From contig QMOP01000020.1 of assembly GCA_003650255.1 (NCBI GenBank), forward strand, positions 1 through 12,159: a DNA stretch of 12,159 bases, written 5' to 3'. Under the pieces are notes generated by a model. It did not search any database and had not been told where the DNA came from. It saw only the letters and a list, made by a program, of their open reading frames with translations. Positions 1 through 8,360 of this stretch are shown here, in pieces (the stretch's first letter is position 1; each line of letters opens with the position of its first letter). Source of the stretch: Caldisericota bacterium (GTDB lineage Bacteria > CG03 > B21-G15). A program made the translations under genes and the position numbers.

Positions 1-1057
1 GTTTTGAATTTCTAAAAAGAAACTCAGAATAAAAATTGAAATGAAAGAGAAAAGGCAAATTTAACTCTCCAATATAATTTACCTCATTTACACTTCCCTT
101 ATACCATGGTTGTTCATAATCTGAAAGAGATTTTGTGATACCAAAAGGATTTGGAAACCAGTAATAAGATGAGTATCTATAAGGAACCCCAAACCTATTC
201 AAAAATCTTACATTTATATACCCTCCTGGAAGAACTCTTTTAAACTTAAAATAAATGTCATTTCCATCACTATCACTGTAAGAATAGTTAAAGATTGCTT
301 TTAAATTCTTCCTTTCAAATTCAAAAATCAATCCTGTTCTATTCAAACCATAAACTGTATCAATGTCAATCTCTCCTGGAAAAAGAAGGGATTTCTTCCT
401 TAAACTCACATTTTCCTTCAAAACTCCAATAAAATCCTCTTCCGGTAAAATCCTTGTATTGTAGTATGCTCTTATTGAAAGTTCTTTAAGAAGAATTTTA
501 AAAACTGCCTTATCAAGTGCAATATCTTTTGTGCTTTCTCCTGTTAAAGCATTTCCTCTTAAAAAAGCCTGAATATTCTCTCTAAAAAATACATTCAGGT
601 CAAGGTCAAGATTTAAAATATTATCCCTTCCTTTATATGAATAGGAAGTATGGGTGGATTTCTCAATATTTAACCTTGACTCAAACTTTCCAGAAAGAAC
701 GATCCTCTGAGAAAATGGAACATTTGTCTTTTTAAAAACTTTTGGAACGATAACCTTTAACTCCTTGCCAACCTTAACAATTTCAAACTTAAGGTTCTCC
801 CCTCTCATCCACTCTCCATCAATTATGTATTTATACTCATATTTTCCTTCTGAAAGTTTCAATTTTAACTTCCAGAAATTGCGAGACACCTCATTTAAAG
901 GATTTGCATCTTTCTTCCAGTCATTGAAATTTCCAGCAAGTGTAACTTTACCTGCATCAACATACAGGCTAAAAACAACCTCTCCTTCTTCAATATAAGG
1001 GTCTATTACAATTGGAGTTTTTGAAAAAACTAAAAAAGTAAAAATTATAAATATCAT
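1..1057 (-). CDS. Secreted protein with N-terminal CBM48/AMPK-type glycogen-binding domain and barrel-like remainder (3' end missing)
   Basis: This reading frame has no stop for 352 codons from the ATG at 1057 and runs off the left edge, so the C-terminus is missing. The start is fixed by GGAGGAGGT directly before the ATG and by a very short hydrophobic signal peptide (residues 1-12). Residues about 26-95 match the glycogen-binding domain of AMPK beta/CBM48: a GNFNDW loop with W47, then YEYKYIIDGEW with K76 and W83. The 7-residue spacing of K76 and W83 equals that of the known sugar-contacting Lys and Trp in AMPK beta. From about residue 105 the sequence alternates polar and aromatic residues in strand-like blocks, as in an outer-membrane beta-barrel. 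The domain call is family knowledge; placing it in the outer membrane is inference. It is the last visible gene of the sugar-importer operon, 10 bases after the preceding stop, and a likely alpha-glucan-binding surface or periplasmic component. Confidence 0.8.
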   Translation of the reverse strand, partial: MIFIIFTFLVFSKTPIVIDPYIEEGEVVFSLYVDAGKVTLAGNFNDWKKDANPLNEVSRNFWKLKLKLSEGKYEYKYIIDGEWMRGENLKFEIVKVGKELKVIVPKVFKKTNVPFSQRIVLSGKFESRLNIEKSTHTSYSYKGRDNILNLDLDLNVFFRENIQAFLRGNALTGESTKDIALDKAVFKILLKELSIRAYYNTRILPEEDFIGVLKENVSLRKKSLLFPGEIDIDTVYGLNRTGLIFEFERKNLKAIFNYSYSDSDGNDIYFKFKRVLPGGYINVRFLNRFGVPYRYSSYYWFPNPFGITKSLSDYEQPWYKGSVNEVNYIGELNLPFLFHFNFYSEFLFRNSK

Positions 1058-1067
1058 ACCTCCTCCA

Positions 1068-2474
1068 TTAAAAATTCATCTGAAACATAACCCTAAACAT
1101 TTCCCTTACTCCATCATAGGGATGGGTGCTTCCATCATAAGAAAACTTATTATCAACAACTTCCTCACTGTAAACAAGGTCCTGTGTGTGATTTGATTGA
1201 CCAAATTCAACATAAATATCAAAATCCCATCCAATATTATAGTGAATCTGATAAAATCCACTCACCCAGCTCCTCTTTTTCCCAATAACCTCAACATTTC
1301 TTATGTAAAAGTTTAGATTTTTAAGGAGTTTTACTCTTATCTCTTCTGCAAAAACATATCTTTTACCCAGTTCTGTTAAATCCTCTAAATCCTTTATTCT
1401 AAATTGAAACTTAACATATGAAAACCTGTTTTCTGCCTTCATCTCAAAAAATGTCCCTTTCTCCTCACCATCCCTGTCCCTCCATGAATCAAAAGCAAAG
1501 GTTGTATCAATCCCCTTTACAAAATATACTCTTATCCCGATCCACCTCCAGTAATAACTTCTATACTCATCATAAAATGTATCCAAATCATTTACATCCT
1601 CATTGTATCTTGTTTTGTAATTGTCAAATCTGTAAATCAAATCAATTGCTTTCCTCGGAAATAGATACTTTATCTCTCCTCCTCTTCCAATTCTTCCAAT
1701 CATACCGGATGGATAATAAAACTTGTTAGAAACTCTTGAAATAAAGTTTTCTCCATAATTGTAATATTTCCCTGTAAGATAAAAATTAAAAATCTTTAAA
1801 TCCCTTGCCTCGATCTCAAAAGCTTTTCCTCTCTTATTCCAGTTATCATTTTTATCAATTGAGCCCGCACCTTCCACTATAAAAGAGAATCTCCCTTTTA
1901 AAAAAGAGAAATCAAAACTATAGACACTGTTCTTTGAATTATCCCTGTTTGTATAAAGTTGATTCAATCCAAACTGAAAAAGATTATCCTGAAAATAAAT
2001 CCTTCTTGAAAATCTGATCCCTTGCGAAAAAAATTCATTTGAAAATGGAACTGAAAATATAAAATTGAAACTTTTTCCAGCATCAATTCTAAATCCCATT
2101 GAGCTTGATGTATCCTGAAACTCATACTGGTCAACAACATAAAGAAGTGGAGAATAAAGATAGAATTGCTGATATTTATAGAGAAATCTTACATCAAAAG
2201 GTTTCTGCCACAGTTTTATAAATCCTGTATTAAAATAAAGTTTCTTCCTCTTATTCCAGTCATCTGTCCATGCATGTGCCTCCATATATGTCTCAACCCC
2301 GCCCTTAGGAGATGCCCATAGTTTCATATTAAGATAATGCTTTCTCCATCCAGCAAACCTGTAATCTCCTTCTTTAAGAAATCCAAACTGCGCCTCATAA
2401 AATCCACCAATCCATGATGCAGAAAAAACAAATTCTGTCAAAATTAAAACTAAAATTAAAATTCTACAAACCAT
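1068..2474 (-). CDS. Putative outer-membrane beta-barrel protein, 468 aa
   Basis: I do not recognise a named family. Residues 1-19 form a signal peptide (hydrophobic core, then FVFSA before SW). The rest is rich in Tyr, Phe and Trp in alternating strand-like segments with charged turns. The chain ends in Phe (MFQMNF), the classical signal for BAM-assembled outer-membrane barrels. The length would suit a barrel of roughly 16-20 strands, so a porin-like channel for saccharides is possible. The gene starts 11 bases inside the end of the upstream gene without a clear Shine-Dalgarno, so its translation is probably coupled to that gene. Its stop codon sits just before the Shine-Dalgarno of the CBM48 protein gene. 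Secretion and the barrel fold are well supported; substrate and channel function are inferred from the neighbouring sugar transporter. Confidence 0.75.
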   Translation of the reverse strand: MVCRILILVLILTEFVFSASWIGGFYEAQFGFLKEGDYRFAGWRKHYLNMKLWASPKGGVETYMEAHAWTDDWNKRKKLYFNTGFIKLWQKPFDVRFLYKYQQFYLYSPLLYVVDQYEFQDTSSSMGFRIDAGKSFNFIFSVPFSNEFFSQGIRFSRRIYFQDNLFQFGLNQLYTNRDNSKNSVYSFDFSFLKGRFSFIVEGAGSIDKNDNWNKRGKAFEIEARDLKIFNFYLTGKYYNYGENFISRVSNKFYYPSGMIGRIGRGGEIKYLFPRKAIDLIYRFDNYKTRYNEDVNDLDTFYDEYRSYYWRWIGIRVYFVKGIDTTFAFDSWRDRDGEEKGTFFEMKAENRFSYVKFQFRIKDLEDLTELGKRYVFAEEIRVKLLKNLNFYIRNVEVIGKKRSWVSGFYQIHYNIGWDFDIYVEFGQSNHTQDLVYSEEVVDNKFSYDGSTHPYDGVREMFRVMFQMNF

Positions 2475-3273
2475 AACTTATATTTGCCATCCAGTTAAAC
2501 CCTAAGAACTCATTTGAACCAAAACCAAAATCAATCTTAAACTTATTAAAAGAAAATCCAACCCCCCATCTGAACTCATCCTCATTCATCCCAATTCTGA
2601 ATTTTACAACCTCCCCAATTCCTGCCTCAATACCAAATGAAGAGGAAAAATCATCCTTTTCTTTAAAAATAGTAAAACCACTCCATACAAAAGGAAGAAT
2701 TCTTGCTCCTATTCCAACTAAAACTTTTGAACGAATCTTTGAATATTCAGAACTATTTTTTGAAAATTTAACTTCTGGTTGATTCAAATTCTGTAAGGCA
2801 ATAGATAAATCAAATCTCTTAATCCTTTTTGTGATGCCAAGATGGATACCAAGAAGAAGTTTATTTCCTGTAAATGAACTATCACCCTCATAATCAAGAA
2901 TCACTCCGTAAAGAGAAACCCCTATTCCACCATTTAATCCCCATCCTATAAATTTTGAAACAGAAGTATTTAATTCTATCTCATTATAAACTGAAGAAAC
3001 AGCATTAAGTTTAAGATTGAAATCATAAACAGTGTCTTTAAGAGGATATCTCAGAGAAAAAATTGAAATGTATATATCAGTATTATAAGGTTTTGTATAA
3101 AATATTGAGAATTTCTTAAATGGATATCTTATTCCATTTGCTGGATTTAGGAGGGAATCTGAAACATCCTCATACAAATTCAACTGAAATCCACCAAGAG
3201 AGTAAATCCTTGGACTCGGAGAATTAAAATCAAAAAAAGAAAAAAGGCCCAAAACAAAAAGAAAATAAATCAT
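2464..3273 (-). CDS. PorV/FadL-like outer-membrane protein, 269 aa
   Basis: A signal peptide covers about residues 1-14. The mature part starts with features common to the PorV/PorQ/UPF0164 and FadL-like barrel group: a short N-terminal segment, then SDSLLNPANG (residues 38-47), which resembles the recurring 'NPAG' motif, then glycine-rich strand pairs such as GWGLNGGIGVSLYG (110-123). The stretch LSIALQNLNQPEVKF (156-170) also resembles the 'QNLG' strand seen in this group. The protein ends in FNWMANISYGL, with a Tyr at position -3. It overlaps the upstream gene by 4 bases (ATGA). PorV-type proteins can act as shuttles for proteins carrying a C-terminal sorting domain. The neighbour at 3270-4211 carries such a domain, which makes that role attractive but unproven. 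A simple transport barrel is the alternative. Confidence 0.65.
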   Translation of the reverse strand: MIYFLFVLGLFSFFDFNSPSPRIYSLGGFQLNLYEDVSDSLLNPANGIRYPFKKFSIFYTKPYNTDIYISIFSLRYPLKDTVYDFNLKLNAVSSVYNEIELNTSVSKFIGWGLNGGIGVSLYGVILDYEGDSSFTGNKLLLGIHLGITKRIKRFDLSIALQNLNQPEVKFSKNSSEYSKIRSKVLVGIGARILPFVWSGFTIFKEKDDFSSSFGIEAGIGEVVKFRIGMNEDEFRWGVGFSFNKFKIDFGFGSNEFLGFNWMANISYGL

Positions 3274-4211
3274 CTTAAAACAACAACCGGAACATTCTTC
3301 CTCATCTCTCCAGAACCATCAAAATTTATATTTATTATGTAAATCCCTGAATCAACATCACTTAAAGAAACCTCAATATTTTCATTAACCTCCTCATTCT
3401 TACTTACAGAATAACTTTTACTGAAAATATCCTTAATCTTTCTTCCATTCTGGGAAAAAAGAGAAACTTTTACATTTCCAGATGCAAGAACTTTAAATGA
3501 AATTCTAAAAGTATCATTTATTCCATCTCCATTTGGAGTAAATATTCTCGGTAAAACCTTTACATCCCTTAATCCTGAATCTTCCTTAAAATTATCGTCA
3601 GGAATGGAATCCGAATCTCCATCAACTGTAACTAAAACAAATTCTCCTGTATCTTCATTTATTAACCCCGAACCATCACAAAGTACAGCAAAAAAAGAAA
3701 GTTTAAGTCTTTCTGGAACCTTTCCAAAATATTCTGGAAAAAGTTCCTGCCAGGAAATTTTTATTTCTGTTCCTGGTTTTGAAAAGGAAAAATCAGTTTT
3801 TAACTCTGCTGAAATTGTCGCTGAATAAGTTTCAGAATAAACTCTGTAAAAATTTCCATCATCTCCTTCCCAGGAACCATAAAAAAAATCAATGTAATTG
3901 TTTTGAAAATATGCATCCTTATCCCAGTTATTTATATTTGTTAAATCATTTACTCCTTCCTTTTCCTCAGGATTGACATCAATATAAAGTAAAATACCTT
4001 TATCATCCTGAAGTTTATATTCAATTCCTATATAAAGATTGTATCTATCCCAAGTAATATAAATTCCATTTATATAATTGTTTAAACTGTATGAATCCGA
4101 TGAATCATCAACTATTAATTCATCAGAAGAAAAATCAGATAAATCTCCGTCAATTGTTATCTCATGATATGGAAAGGAAAAAGAGAAGAGAATAAAAAAA
4201 AGAAATATCAC
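3270..4211 (-). CDS. Secreted protein: carbohydrate-binding-like domain plus type-B sorting/FlgD-like C-terminal domain, 313 aa
   Basis: A signal peptide covers residues 1 to about 14. The N-terminal domain (about 16-195) starts with EITIDGDLSDF and has a YITWDRYNLYIGIEY strand pair (51-65). This 'DGxLSDW...VTWDxxxLYIG' layout occurs in the sugar-binding-like modules attached to glucodextranases and amylopullulanases. A short Asp-rich linker follows (DGDSDSIPDD, 197-206), resembling a calcium-binding type-3 repeat. The C-terminal domain (219-313) begins PRIFTPNGDGIND, the hallmark of the gliding-motility/type-B sorting domain of type IX secretion and of related FlgD Ig-like domains, and ends in beta strands. 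No catalytic motif is visible, so a binding rather than hydrolytic role is inferred. It has 4-base overlaps with both the solute-binding protein gene and the PorV-like gene. A surface glycan-binding protein (SusE/F-like in role) is the best guess. Confidence 0.7.
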   Translation of the reverse strand: MIFLFFILFSFSFPYHEITIDGDLSDFSSDELIVDDSSDSYSLNNYINGIYITWDRYNLYIGIEYKLQDDKGILLYIDVNPEEKEGVNDLTNINNWDKDAYFQNNYIDFFYGSWEGDDGNFYRVYSETYSATISAELKTDFSFSKPGTEIKISWQELFPEYFGKVPERLKLSFFAVLCDGSGLINEDTGEFVLVTVDGDSDSIPDDNFKEDSGLRDVKVLPRIFTPNGDGINDTFRISFKVLASGNVKVSLFSQNGRKIKDIFSKSYSVSKNEEVNENIEVSLSDVDSGIYIININFDGSGEMRKNVPVVVLR

Positions 4212-5452
4212 TCTTCCGCAAGTATATCCTTTTCAATTTTTTCCTTAATCTCTTTAAGAGCCTTTTTAACTGTCATCTTTCCTGTAAGTGCTGCATATAA
4301 ATAGGGATTTACTGTCATCTCAAGTCTGTCATAGGAAAGGACCTTTGGTCTTGGAATTGCTGTTTTCATCTGCTCAAAAAATATTTTCACTTCAGGGCAT
4401 TTTGAAAAATCAATAAATTGAACCGCCTTAACATTAACTGGAATCTGTCCCAAATCCATTGCCCACATTGCTTGAATACGAGGAGAAGTAAGAAACTTCA
4501 AAAATTTAAAACACAATTCAGGATTTTTTGCTTTTCTCATTATTACCATATCAGTTCCACCAACATTTGTTGAAGTTCCAGCAGGTCCCTCTGGAATTAG
4601 AGCAATTCCAAAATCAATTCCTGCCTCTTTAAACCTCTTCACATTCCAGGGACCTGTAAAAATCATAGCATAAATCCCATTCATAAATCCCATATCAACT
4701 GGAATTGCTCCTGACTGCCATGCTCCACCTTCAACCTTAAATTTTCTGTAAAGGTCAACTTTTAATTGAAGTGCCTTTTTACCTTCAGGAGAATCAAGAA
4801 GGCATTTTTTCCCATCCTCACTTAAAAACTTAACACCAAATGTATTGAAAAATGGAAACGTCCACCATAATGAATAATCCATTCCAAATCCAAACTGATC
4901 TATCTTTCCATCTCCATCCTTATCAACTGTAAGTTTTTTTGCAACCTCAATAAACTCCTCCCATGTCTTAGGAGGTTTTTCAATTCCTGCCTCTTTAAAT
5001 GCCTTCTTATTGTAAAAAAGACAGACGCCTGTTATCTGGTCAGGAAGCCCGTAAATTCCAATTTCACCATTCTTCTTAAATATACAGGACTGAATTGCTG
5101 CTGGAATGTAATCCTCTGGATTTACCTCACCCAGTTTCTTTAAATCAAGAACAGAGTTTGATGCAACAAGTCTTGGCATAAATGCTATATCAACCCTTGC
5201 AATATCCGGTGCAGTATTTGTAATCATTGAAGTCATTAGTTTTGTCTGATGATCTCCCCATGGTATTCTTCTTATATTTATTTTTACTCCAGGATTTCTC
5301 TCCTCAAACATCTTCGCAATTTTTAAAATCTCCTTGTGCTCCTCCTCACCATAGGTTTCCCACAGAGTAATCTCCTTTACACCTTCCTTCTTCTTTTCAA
5401 CTTCTACTTTTGAACAGGAAAAAAGAAAGAAAAGAATTAAAATATACCTCAT
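4208..5452 (-). CDS. Sugar ABC transporter solute-binding lipoprotein (MalE-type, family 1)
   Basis: This is the substrate-capturing subunit of the ABC importer. It has a short signal peptide with a lipobox LFSC; Cys13 is the expected lipidated residue, followed by a charged linker (residues 14-25). The mature part shows the family-1 solute-binding pattern: ITLWETYGEEEHKEILKI near the start, MFEERNPGVKINI (48-60), TAPDIARVD (80-88), then GIYGLPDQITGVCLFYNKKAF and KTWEEFIEVAKKLT, and later MIFTGPWNV. The 414-residue length is normal. The family takes up oligosaccharides such as maltodextrins and other glycosides; the exact sugar cannot be read from the sequence. It overlaps the MalG-type gene by 4 bases. 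A lipid anchor would place it on the periplasmic face of the inner membrane, though the outer membrane cannot be excluded because Ser rather than Asp follows the Cys. Confidence 0.93.
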   Translation of the reverse strand: MRYILILFFLFSCSKVEVEKKKEGVKEITLWETYGEEEHKEILKIAKMFEERNPGVKINIRRIPWGDHQTKLMTSMITNTAPDIARVDIAFMPRLVASNSVLDLKKLGEVNPEDYIPAAIQSCIFKKNGEIGIYGLPDQITGVCLFYNKKAFKEAGIEKPPKTWEEFIEVAKKLTVDKDGDGKIDQFGFGMDYSLWWTFPFFNTFGVKFLSEDGKKCLLDSPEGKKALQLKVDLYRKFKVEGGAWQSGAIPVDMGFMNGIYAMIFTGPWNVKRFKEAGIDFGIALIPEGPAGTSTNVGGTDMVIMRKAKNPELCFKFLKFLTSPRIQAMWAMDLGQIPVNVKAVQFIDFSKCPEVKIFFEQMKTAIPRPKVLSYDRLEMTVNPYLYAALTGKMTVKKALKEIKEKIEKDILAEE

Positions 5453-6291
5453 CCTTTAATTGCTCCTGCAGTAAGTCCCTCTATGAAGAACCTCTGAGCA
5501 ATAAGGAAAAGAATTGCTATTGGAATTATTGAAAAACTTGATGCTGCCATCAAAAGACACCACTGTGTCTGATACTGTCCTCTGAAAAGAGCAAGTCCAA
5601 CAGGAAGTGTAAGTTTCATGCTTTCTGGAGTATTTACAACAAGTTGCCAGAGAAAGTTCGTCCACTGAAATAAAAATGTAAGGAGAAATACAGTTGTTAT
5701 GACAGGAAGTGAAAGTGGGACAATTATTGTCCTAAAAATCTGCCATTCACTCGCACCATCAATCTTTGCAGAACTTATTAAAGAATCAGGTATTGTCTCT
5801 ATATGCTGTCTTAAAAGAAAAAGTCCAAATACACTTGCAACATGTGGAATAACCATCCCTTTATATGTATTTATCCAACCAAGTTTTGTAACAATTGCAA
5901 ACTGCGGAACCATATACATCATTCCAGGAACCATAAGTGTTGATAGCATGATCCAGAAAAGAAATTCCTTTAAATAAAAATTCTTTTTTGCAAAAACATA
6001 TCCACCCATTGAACAGAATAATGCAGTAAGTGTAGCACCTGAAGTTGCCACTATTAAAGAATTTAAAAAGAATCTTCCAAATGGAAATGACTCATTTTTC
6101 CAAACTCTCAAAAAGTTAGCATAAAATGGTTTAACAAAAGAAAAATCAAGAACAAACTCCTTTCCAGGAGATTTTAAAGCTATATATAACATCCAGAAGA
6201 ATGGAAAAAGGACAATAATCGCTCCAATTGAAAGAATTATAAAAAGGATTACTCTTTTAATAAACTCCCTGATTCTTCTTTCATTTATCAA
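5449..6291 (-). CDS. Sugar ABC transporter permease (MalG-type)
   Basis: This is one of two inner-membrane channel subunits of the importer. About six membrane helices are visible; the first is at residues 12-38. The cytoplasmic coupling (EAA) loop is IDGASEWQIFRTIIVPLSLP (177-196); the normally leading 'EAA' reads SSA, a mild departure. The C-terminus GLTAGAIKG is characteristic of MalG-type permeases, and the 280-residue length is normal for the family. Its ATG overlaps the stop of the MalF-type gene by 4 bases, and its own stop overlaps the solute-binding protein start by 4 bases. This arrangement supports coupled, stoichiometric synthesis. A second reading frame lies inside it on the same strand (5456-5665) but is only an out-of-frame shadow. 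Confidence 0.94.
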   Translation of the reverse strand: MINERRIREFIKRVILFIILSIGAIIVLFPFFWMLYIALKSPGKEFVLDFSFVKPFYANFLRVWKNESFPFGRFFLNSLIVATSGATLTALFCSMGGYVFAKKNFYLKEFLFWIMLSTLMVPGMMYMVPQFAIVTKLGWINTYKGMVIPHVASVFGLFLLRQHIETIPDSLISSAKIDGASEWQIFRTIIVPLSLPVITTVFLLTFLFQWTNFLWQLVVNTPESMKLTLPVGLALFRGQYQTQWCLLMAASSFSIIPIAILFLIAQRFFIEGLTAGAIKG

Positions 6292-7217
6292 AACTTCCTC
6301 CTCATAATCCTTGCATTTATCAAGGAAATTATAAGAGTTATTATAAGGAGAACATAAGATATAGCAGCAGCATATCCGTATCTCATCTGAGCCCAGTTTT
6401 CAAATAAATAAAACCCTGATACCTTTGTTGCTCCCTGAATCTCTCCAAGAAAATACACCTCATAAGGTCCCCCCTGAGTCATTGCATAAATTTCTGTAAA
6501 AGCATTGAGGGATGAAATTGTTCCCATTATCACAAGAAAAAGTATTATGGGTTTTACAAGTGGAATTGTCACATAAATAAGTTTCTGCCATGCATTTGCT
6601 CCATCTATATCAGCTGCTTCATAAACAGAATGAGGTATATTTTGAATTGCTGAAAGAAAAAGTATCATTCCAAAACCAGACCCTTTTAAAATCATTGCAA
6701 ATGCAATTCCAGGAAGTGCTGTTCTTGGATTTCCAAGAATACCTTTCTCTGAAAATCCCTTTATACCTATCCACTCTAAAAATCTCACAAATACTCCGAA
6801 ATGTGGACTGTAAATTAGGGTCCAGATAAGGGAAACAACAAGGATATCAAGAACATTTGGAAGAAAGTATGCACTTCTGAAAAAAGAAACTCCAGGAAGT
6901 TTGTTATTCAAAAATATTGCAAGCAGGAGTCCAAGAATTATCATTCCCGGAATTGTCAGGATTGCATAGTAAAAAGTAACTATCAATGACCACCAGAATT
7001 TGGAGTCATTTAAAAGTTTAAGATAATTCTTTAAACCAACAAATTTCATATCAGAAAAAACATTATATAAATCAGTATATGGAGTTACTCTGTGTAAACT
7101 TAAGATAAATGAATATATCACAGGATATGCAAGGAAGATTAAAAAAATGACAAGAAATGGCAAGAGAAAAAGATAGGAGTTAATATTCTCTCTTAAAACT
7201 CTATTCTTAATTTTCAC
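6288..7217 (-). CDS. Sugar ABC transporter permease (MalF-type)
   Basis: This is the partner membrane subunit of the MalG-type permease. It has 309 residues with about six helices, the first at 14-41 (SYLFLLPFLVIFLIFLAYPV, typical of the family). There is no large extra periplasmic loop like that of E. coli MalF, so it is the compact LacF/UgpA/MsmF type. The coupling loop is EAADIDGANAWQKLIYVTIP (200-219), with the canonical EAA-x3-G spacing. TQGGPYEVY (247-255) is also a common feature of this family. The gene overlaps its neighbours by 4 bases on each side. Subunit identity is clear; substrate is inferred only from the carbohydrate-binding neighbours. Confidence 0.94.
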   Translation of the reverse strand: MKIKNRVLRENINSYLFLLPFLVIFLIFLAYPVIYSFILSLHRVTPYTDLYNVFSDMKFVGLKNYLKLLNDSKFWWSLIVTFYYAILTIPGMIILGLLLAIFLNNKLPGVSFFRSAYFLPNVLDILVVSLIWTLIYSPHFGVFVRFLEWIGIKGFSEKGILGNPRTALPGIAFAMILKGSGFGMILFLSAIQNIPHSVYEAADIDGANAWQKLIYVTIPLVKPIILFLVIMGTISSLNAFTEIYAMTQGGPYEVYFLGEIQGATKVSGFYLFENWAQMRYGYAAAISYVLLIITLIISLINARIMRRKF

Positions 7218-8323
7218 TCTATCCTCTTTCCATCATCAACATCAAAGAAATGAAGTTTGTCCAGTTTAAAAAGTAGTTCTAATCTATCTCCCATTTTAAC
7301 CCTGTTTGTTCCATCTGTCCTTATAACAAGATTTGAACTCTTTGTCTTTGCATGGATAATATTTTCACTTCCCATCGGTTCCTCAGCAACAACCTCTGCT
7401 TCAACAACATTCTCCTTTGTATCTATCTTTGAGAAGATTCTGTCAACAATGTCTTCTGGTCTTATTCCAAGTGTTATCTCTTTTCCACTATAAGGTATTA
7501 GATATGAAAATGTATTTCTGTCAATTACAATCTTAAACCCATCACCAATTTCCTTAATTAAAATATAATCATCCTTATCCTCAACCTTGACTCTTATAAA
7601 ATTCATTGGAGGGGAACCAATGAAACCTGCTACAAATTGTGTTTTTGGTTTCTCATAAATTGAAAGAGGATCATCAATCTGCTGAATTAAACCATCCTTC
7701 ATAACAACAATCTTATCTCCAAGTGTCATCGCCTCAACCTGGTCATGCGTAACATAAATCATTGTTGTCCTTAATTTTGAATGAAGCTTCTTTATCTCTA
7801 TTCTCATCTGAACTCTTAATTTTGCATCAAGGTTTGAAAGCGGCTCATCAAAGAGGAAAACCTTTGGTTTTCTAACGATAGCCCTTCCAAGTGCTACCCT
7901 CTGCCTCTGACCCCCTGAAAGCTGTTTCGGTCTCCTTGAAAGTAAATGCTCTATCTCTAAAATTCTTGCTGCTTCAATAACCCTTCTTTTTATCTCATCC
8001 TTTGGATATTTCCTTAAACGAAGTCCAAAACTCATATTTTCTTCAACTGTCATATGTGGATAAAGAGCATAGTCCTGAAAAACCATTGCAATGTCTCTGT
8101 CTTTCGGAGGAATCTCATTCACAAGATCTCCTCCAATGTAAAGTTCTCCCTCTGTAATCTCCTCAAGTCCAGCAATAAGACGAAGTGTAGTTGATTTTCC
8201 ACAACCACTTGGTCCAACAATAACACAGAACTCCCTATCACTTACACTTAAATTTATGTTTTTACATCCAATAACTCCCCCTTTATAAATCTTTGAGACA
8301 TTTTTTAAAACAACATCAGCCAT
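7214..8323 (-). CDS. Sugar ABC transporter ATP-binding protein (MalK/UgpC/MsmX type)
   Basis: This is the cytoplasmic ATPase that powers the importer. All motifs are intact: Walker A GPSGCGKST (37-45), Q-loop Gln83, signature LSGGQ (135-139), Walker B VFLFDE (155-160), D-loop SNLD (163-166) and switch His193 (VTHD). Residues about 235-369 form the C-terminal TOBE/OB regulatory region typical of carbohydrate importers (GIRPEDI near 287-293). The length of 369 equals that of the family (about 370). The start at 8323 is chosen because AGGAGG (8328-8333) precedes it by four bases and the protein begins at the usual place (MADVVLKNVSKIY). It is the first gene of the operon, directly behind the promoter and operator. 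In many Gram-positive relatives the ATPase is encoded elsewhere and shared; here a dedicated copy is included. Confidence 0.96.
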   Translation of the reverse strand: MADVVLKNVSKIYKGGVIGCKNINLSVSDREFCVIVGPSGCGKSTTLRLIAGLEEITEGELYIGGDLVNEIPPKDRDIAMVFQDYALYPHMTVEENMSFGLRLRKYPKDEIKRRVIEAARILEIEHLLSRRPKQLSGGQRQRVALGRAIVRKPKVFLFDEPLSNLDAKLRVQMRIEIKKLHSKLRTTMIYVTHDQVEAMTLGDKIVVMKDGLIQQIDDPLSIYEKPKTQFVAGFIGSPPMNFIRVKVEDKDDYILIKEIGDGFKIVIDRNTFSYLIPYSGKEITLGIRPEDIVDRIFSKIDTKENVVEAEVVAEEPMGSENIIHAKTKSSNLVIRTDGTNRVKMGDRLELLFKLDKLHFFDVDDGKRIE

Positions 8324-8327
8324 ATCT

Positions 8328-8333
8328 CCTCCT
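8328..8333 (-). promoter_or_regulatory. Shine-Dalgarno of the ABC ATPase gene
   Basis: AGGAGG on the minus strand lies four bases before the ATG at 8323, within a longer purine run (GAGGAGGAG). It fixes the start of the first gene of the transporter operon. The palindrome at 8340-8355 ends seven bases before it. Confidence 0.8.
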
Positions 8334-8339
8334 CGTCGA

Positions 8340-8355
8340 AGTTAAACGTTTAACT
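8340..8355. promoter_or_regulatory. Perfect 16-bp palindrome, probable LacI-family operator
   Basis: AGTTAAACGTTTAACT reads identically on both strands. A central CG flanked by symmetric arms is the typical layout of LacI/MalR/CcpA-family operators. It begins five bases downstream of the predicted -10 box, so the expected transcription start (about 8353-8354) falls inside it. A bound protein would block initiation, as in classic repression. No regulator gene is visible in this window, so the family call rests on symmetry and position alone. Part of the palindrome lies in the predicted 5' leader. Confidence 0.72.
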
Positions 8356-8360
8356 AAAAT

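Noticed and set aside
765..998. Plus-strand open frame of 77 codons, and similar plus-strand frames at 1418-1729, 3604-3976, 5699-5977, 6590-6829, 7257-7493, 9503-9923 and 11489-11692
   Set aside because: All lie opposite well-supported minus-strand genes, lack ribosome-binding sites, and read as low-complexity Ser/Leu/Asn-rich or Lys-rich sequence typical of antisense frames.
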